Shown here: positions 7,801-8,783 of the stretch, piece after piece
How positions within the stretch are numbered: position 1 is the stretch's first letter
How the letters are laid out: the number at the start of each line of letters is the position of its first letter
NCBI GenBank assembly: GCA_012513545.1
Contig: JAAZCB010000048.1
Coordinates: forward strand, 1 to 8,783
Length of the DNA: 8,783 nt
Source of the DNA: Clostridiaceae bacterium
GTDB taxonomy: Bacteria > Bacillota_A > Clostridia > Acetivibrionales > Acetivibrionaceae
Reading direction: 5' to 3'
Program-made: the position numbers and the translations under genes
Notes under the pieces: model-generated
The model's database searches: none
What the model was told of the DNA's origin: nothing
The model's input: only the letters and a program-made list of their open reading frames with translations

Positions 7801-7976
7801 ATATCAACCTGTATGTTGAAGGAAACGAGAAAATTGAGGCTTTGATGGTTAAAAATCAGGCGTTCATATTAAATGAGGTACTTTCAGAAAGTATCAAAGC
7901 AGGAGAGCTTGATGGGTACAAGAAGGAATGGAACATTAATGGTGAACAGGTTTGGTTTGCTGTAAAAAAAGCATAG
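4857..7976 (+). CDS. ileS: Isoleucyl-tRNA synthetase, Thermus/eukaryote-like type
   Basis: A 1039-residue class Ia synthetase that charges tRNA-Ile with isoleucine and hydrolyses mischarged valine. Domains in order: catalytic Rossmann fold with DGPPTANGKPHIGH (HIGH at 55-58) and GWDTHGLPVE (84-93); CP1 editing domain with WTTTPWTLPSN (223-233) and GTGIVHTAPAFGEDD (312-326); zinc-type cysteine pairs C182/C185, C389/C392, C461/C463 and C500/C503; KMSKH loop (591-595); anticodon-binding helical domain from about 640, with DLSNWYVRRSRERFW (714-728); and a long C-terminal region with LTPELIEEGFIREIISKIQ. ANGKPHIGH, CPRCGTSLSSHEVA and the C-terminal region resemble the Thermus thermophilus and eukaryotic cytosolic enzymes (IleRS2 type) more than the B. 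subtilis/E. coli type. Many enzymes of that branch tolerate mupirocin; this is an inference only. GGAGGT lies 8 nt before the ATG. Expression is set by the T-box upstream. No truncation or missing motif. Confidence 0.97.
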   Translation: MYKKVSTDLRFVEREKEVLNFWNENNVFSKSIKGREGSQVFTFYDGPPTANGKPHIGHILTRVIKDIVPRYKTMKGYKVLRKAGWDTHGLPVELEVEKLLNINGKPEIEKYGVEAFIKKCKESVWKYKGEWEQMSERVGFWADMENPYITYDNNYIESIWWALKQIAEKDLLYKGHKIVPYCPRCGTSLSSHEVAQGYKDVKEASIYVKFKVKGENKTYLMAWTTTPWTLPSNVALTVNPVETYVKVKCSDEIYILAEALANDVIKEEFEVLEKMKGQDLIGMEYEPLFDFVSVDKKAFFVAGGDFVTLTDGTGIVHTAPAFGEDDYKVGKAYDLPFVQLVNEQGNFVDSVEPWKGMFVKDADPLIIEYLDKRNMVFNKLNYEHSYPFCWRCDTHLLYYALDTWFIKMTAVKENLLKNNNSINWLPDNIREGRMGNFLENVVDWGLSRSRYWGTPLPIWECGCGHRHVIGSIAELREMGENVPEDIELHKPYIDNVLLVCPKCKTGRMKRVSEVIDCWFDSGSMPFAQWHYPFENEEIFKENFPADFISEAIDQTRGWFYTLLAISTLLFDKAPFDNVIVLGHVNDKDGQKMSKHKGNVVDPWTVLDKQGADAVRWYFYINSAPWLPSRFYEEAVSESQRKFMGTLWNTYAFYVLYANIDKFNPYEYNMEYDKLSIMDKWIISKLNTLISTVDKNLENYRITESARALQAFVDDLSNWYVRRSRERFWQKDMTQDKINAYMTLHHVLVQISILAAPFVPFITEEIYRNLVIGINKNAPESVHLCEYPVSNKQFIDTELEKNMDRVLKLVVMGRACRNASNIKNRQPVSCMYVTAGFELEEIYRVLVEDELNLKEVIFTEDASRFIKYKFKPQLKTVGPKYGKLVGQISKALAEINDIEVMEHFKKGEAIHLNIDGTDVELFESDVLIETAQKEGFISETDRDIAVVLDTNLTPELIEEGFIREIISKIQTMRKEANFDVQDYINLYVEGNEKIEALMVKNQAFILNEVLSESIKAGELDGYKKEWNINGEQVWFAVKKA

Positions 7977-8019
7977 AATTTGTGTGAATCGGTTTTATTA
8001 ACGATTGAACAAGGTGAAT

Positions 8020-8066
8020 ATTTAAGGGGACACTTTTGCAAGTTTGGAGGTGTCCCCTTAAATTTT
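8020..8066 (+). terminator. 14-bp perfect hairpin after ileS (terminator and/or REP-like repeat)
   Basis: ATTTAAGGGGACAC (8020-8033) and GTGTCCCCTTAAAT (8050-8063) are exact reverse complements with a 16-nt loop, and the 3' arm runs into TTTT (8063-8066). It starts 43 nt after the ileS stop, so it can serve as the ileS terminator; with A on the other flank it may act on both strands. The GGGGACAC/GTGTCCCC core resembles palindromes found dispersed in some genomes near REP-associated tyrosine transposases, which is from memory and not tested here. Confidence 0.72.
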
Positions 8067-8169
8067 ATGAGTGATTGTAAAAGCAATATTATTATAGTAA
8101 GAGGAAGAATACGGTTGGAAGATAAAATTAAAGGTGCAAAATATACATTTTTTAACTTGTAATTTCATG

Positions 8170-8237
8170 CTAGAATTTGATAATATATAGAAAATGTAAC
8201 ATAATCAATATTGGAAATAAATAAAATTAAATTCTAG
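8170..8237. repeat. 12-bp inverted repeat flanking the sensor-gene promoter
   Basis: CTAGAATTTGAT (8170-8181) pairs with ATTAAATTCTAG (8226-8237): 12 positions with one G-T. The nine outer bases are an exact inverted repeat. The left arm overlaps the -35 box of the promoter candidate, so a DNA-binding regulator or a small mobile-element remnant are both possible. Confidence 0.45.
8177..8205 (+). promoter_or_regulatory. Candidate promoter of the sensor gene
   Basis: TTGATA (8177-8182) and CATAAT (8200-8205) are separated by 17 nt, each one base from the sigma-A consensus. Transcription would start near 8212 and leave a leader of about 75 nt. A competing candidate is the exact TATAAT at 8260-8265 with GTGAAA 17 nt upstream, but it would leave almost no leader before the ribosome site. 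Confidence 0.5.
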
Positions 8238-8246
8238 TGAAAATAA

Positions 8247-8267
8247 ACATTATACGAGATATAATGT
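8247..8267 (+). repeat. 8-bp hairpin in the leader of the sensor gene
   Basis: ACATTATA (8247-8254) and TATAATGT (8260-8267) are exact reverse complements around the loop CGAGA. The stem ends 8 nt before the GGGGA ribosome site at 8276-8280. It could be a dyad operator or simply an AT-rich hairpin. Confidence 0.45.
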
Positions 8268-8288
8268 AGATGTTTGGGGATGAAAGCT

Positions 8289-8783
8289 TTGAGACTACAA
8301 ACAAAAATGAACTTGCTGTTCTCTGTTGTGATAATTTCATTGGGAGTAGGATTAGGTTACTCTATATATTTTTCAGCAGTTGATTTAATTAGAGAATCCA
8401 TAGGTATCAAGGCTGAAAATATTGCCAAAAATATTTCGAATGATATCAGAGCTGATGAACTTCAAAAAGTTGCTGAACGTACTCTATTACTTAAAGAACA
8501 AAAAGGTGCAGCAGCTGAAATAATGTCTATACCGGAATACCTGAAAATAAGAGAACAGCTCTGGAACTACAAAAGAATGTATAGTATGAAATATTTATAT
8601 ATCATGTCAAAAACAAAAAACGGAGAAATGATGTATGTTGTAGATGCTTTTCCTTTAGATTACAACGGGCCGGAGTTCTCCAAACCCGGGGATATTGAAA
8701 TAAATAAATATGACTTGCTCGAAGCAGCTTTCATAGAAGCAAAAGCATTTTTTGGCGAGCTGACATATGACAATAAATGGGGA
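8289..8783 (+). CDS. Membrane-anchored sensor protein, N-terminal part (3' end outside window)
   Basis: The frame is open to the window end, giving 165 visible residues. It begins MRLQTKMNLLFSVVII, a short basic end followed by one transmembrane helix (about residues 8-30). An extracytoplasmic region follows, with helical stretches (IKAENIAKNISNDIR, then an AERTLLLKEQKGAAAEI segment) and a strand pattern KYLYIMSKTKNGEMMYVVD. DAFPLDYNGPEFSKPGDI and FGELTYDNKWG further on resemble the ligand-sensing (Cache/PAS-like) domains of clostridial chemoreceptors, diguanylate cyclases, SpoIIE-type phosphatases and sensor kinases. The output domain is not visible, so the class cannot be decided. I chose the TTG at 8289 because GGGGA (8276-8280) lies 8 nt before it; the in-frame ATG at 8280 overlaps that site but would add only three residues. 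It begins its own transcription unit. Confidence 0.7.
   Translation, partial: MRLQTKMNLLFSVVIISLGVGLGYSIYFSAVDLIRESIGIKAENIAKNISNDIRADELQKVAERTLLLKEQKGAAAEIMSIPEYLKIREQLWNYKRMYSMKYLYIMSKTKNGEMMYVVDAFPLDYNGPEFSKPGDIEINKYDLLEAAFIEAKAFFGELTYDNKWG

Larger units (their letters stand above)
7977..8288 (+). other. 312-nt non-coding region between ileS and the sensor gene
   Basis: This stretch holds a strong hairpin (8020-8063), a sigma-A-type promoter candidate (8177-8205), a 12-bp inverted repeat that straddles that promoter (8170-8181 with 8226-8237) and an 8-bp hairpin (8247-8267) just before the sensor gene's ribosome site. A 60-codon open frame from a TTG-less ATG at 7980 runs straight through the 14-bp hairpin and is not a convincing gene. 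Base composition rises to very high AT after 8063. Confidence 0.7.

Noticed and set aside
7980..8162. A 60-codon + strand open frame after ileS, or a shorter form from ATG 8067
   Set aside because: It starts 3 nt after the ileS stop without a ribosome site, runs through both arms of the 14-bp hairpin, and the ATG at 8067 is 16 nt from the nearest GGAGG, which is buried next to the stem.
1..8783. CRISPR array, prophage, restriction or toxin-antitoxin genes
   Set aside because: No direct repeats with regular spacers and no such protein families were found; apart from the short hairpins the window is housekeeping and signalling genes.

Overview
This is an AT-rich window in which every supportable gene lies on the + strand. 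The gene content (yycH, yycI, murA, yycJ, rlmH, then a T-box-controlled ileS) indicates a low-GC Gram-positive bacterium. The Thermus/eukaryote-like isoleucyl-tRNA synthetase and the murA position suggest class Clostridia, possibly a cellulolytic-type clostridium; that placement is inferred from gene content and protein style, not from a marker gene.

Layout. (1) Positions 2-1511 hold the 3' part of yycH and a complete yycI, separated by one base. In Firmicutes these two membrane-anchored proteins modulate the essential WalK (YycG) sensor kinase; walR and walK would be expected just upstream, outside the window. (2) After a 178-nt gap comes a complete 419-aa murA, the first committed enzyme of peptidoglycan synthesis, probably starting at a TTG. 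(3) After a 130-nt gap that holds a hairpin and a short in-frame extension of murA come yycJ (walJ), an MBL-fold hydrolase, and rlmH, the 23S rRNA methyltransferase, 8 nt apart. (4) Positions 4360-4856 form a long non-coding leader with a strong sigma-A-type promoter and a complete T-box riboswitch: an ATC isoleucine specifier, a TGGT acceptor-end bulge, and mutually exclusive antiterminator and terminator. It controls ileS, a 1039-aa IleRS of the Thermus-like kind. (5) Positions 7977-8288 are non-coding, with a 14-bp GC-cored hairpin (ileS terminator and/or REP-like repeat), a promoter candidate and two further inverted repeats. (6) The window ends inside a membrane sensor gene whose output domain is not visible.

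How it fits together. The left half is a cell-envelope homeostasis cluster: WalK regulators, YycJ, and MurA supplying the wall precursor, with rlmH as a ribosome-maturation passenger. The ileS unit is independently promoted and senses uncharged tRNA-Ile. The last gene begins a separate transcription unit.

I found no CRISPR array, prophage, intact insertion sequence, tRNA or rRNA. I do not see a clearly new biological system. The observations most worth checking are the divergent T-box bulge, the strong hairpin after ileS, the nested inverted repeats before the sensor gene, and the open reading stretch directly after the murA stop.
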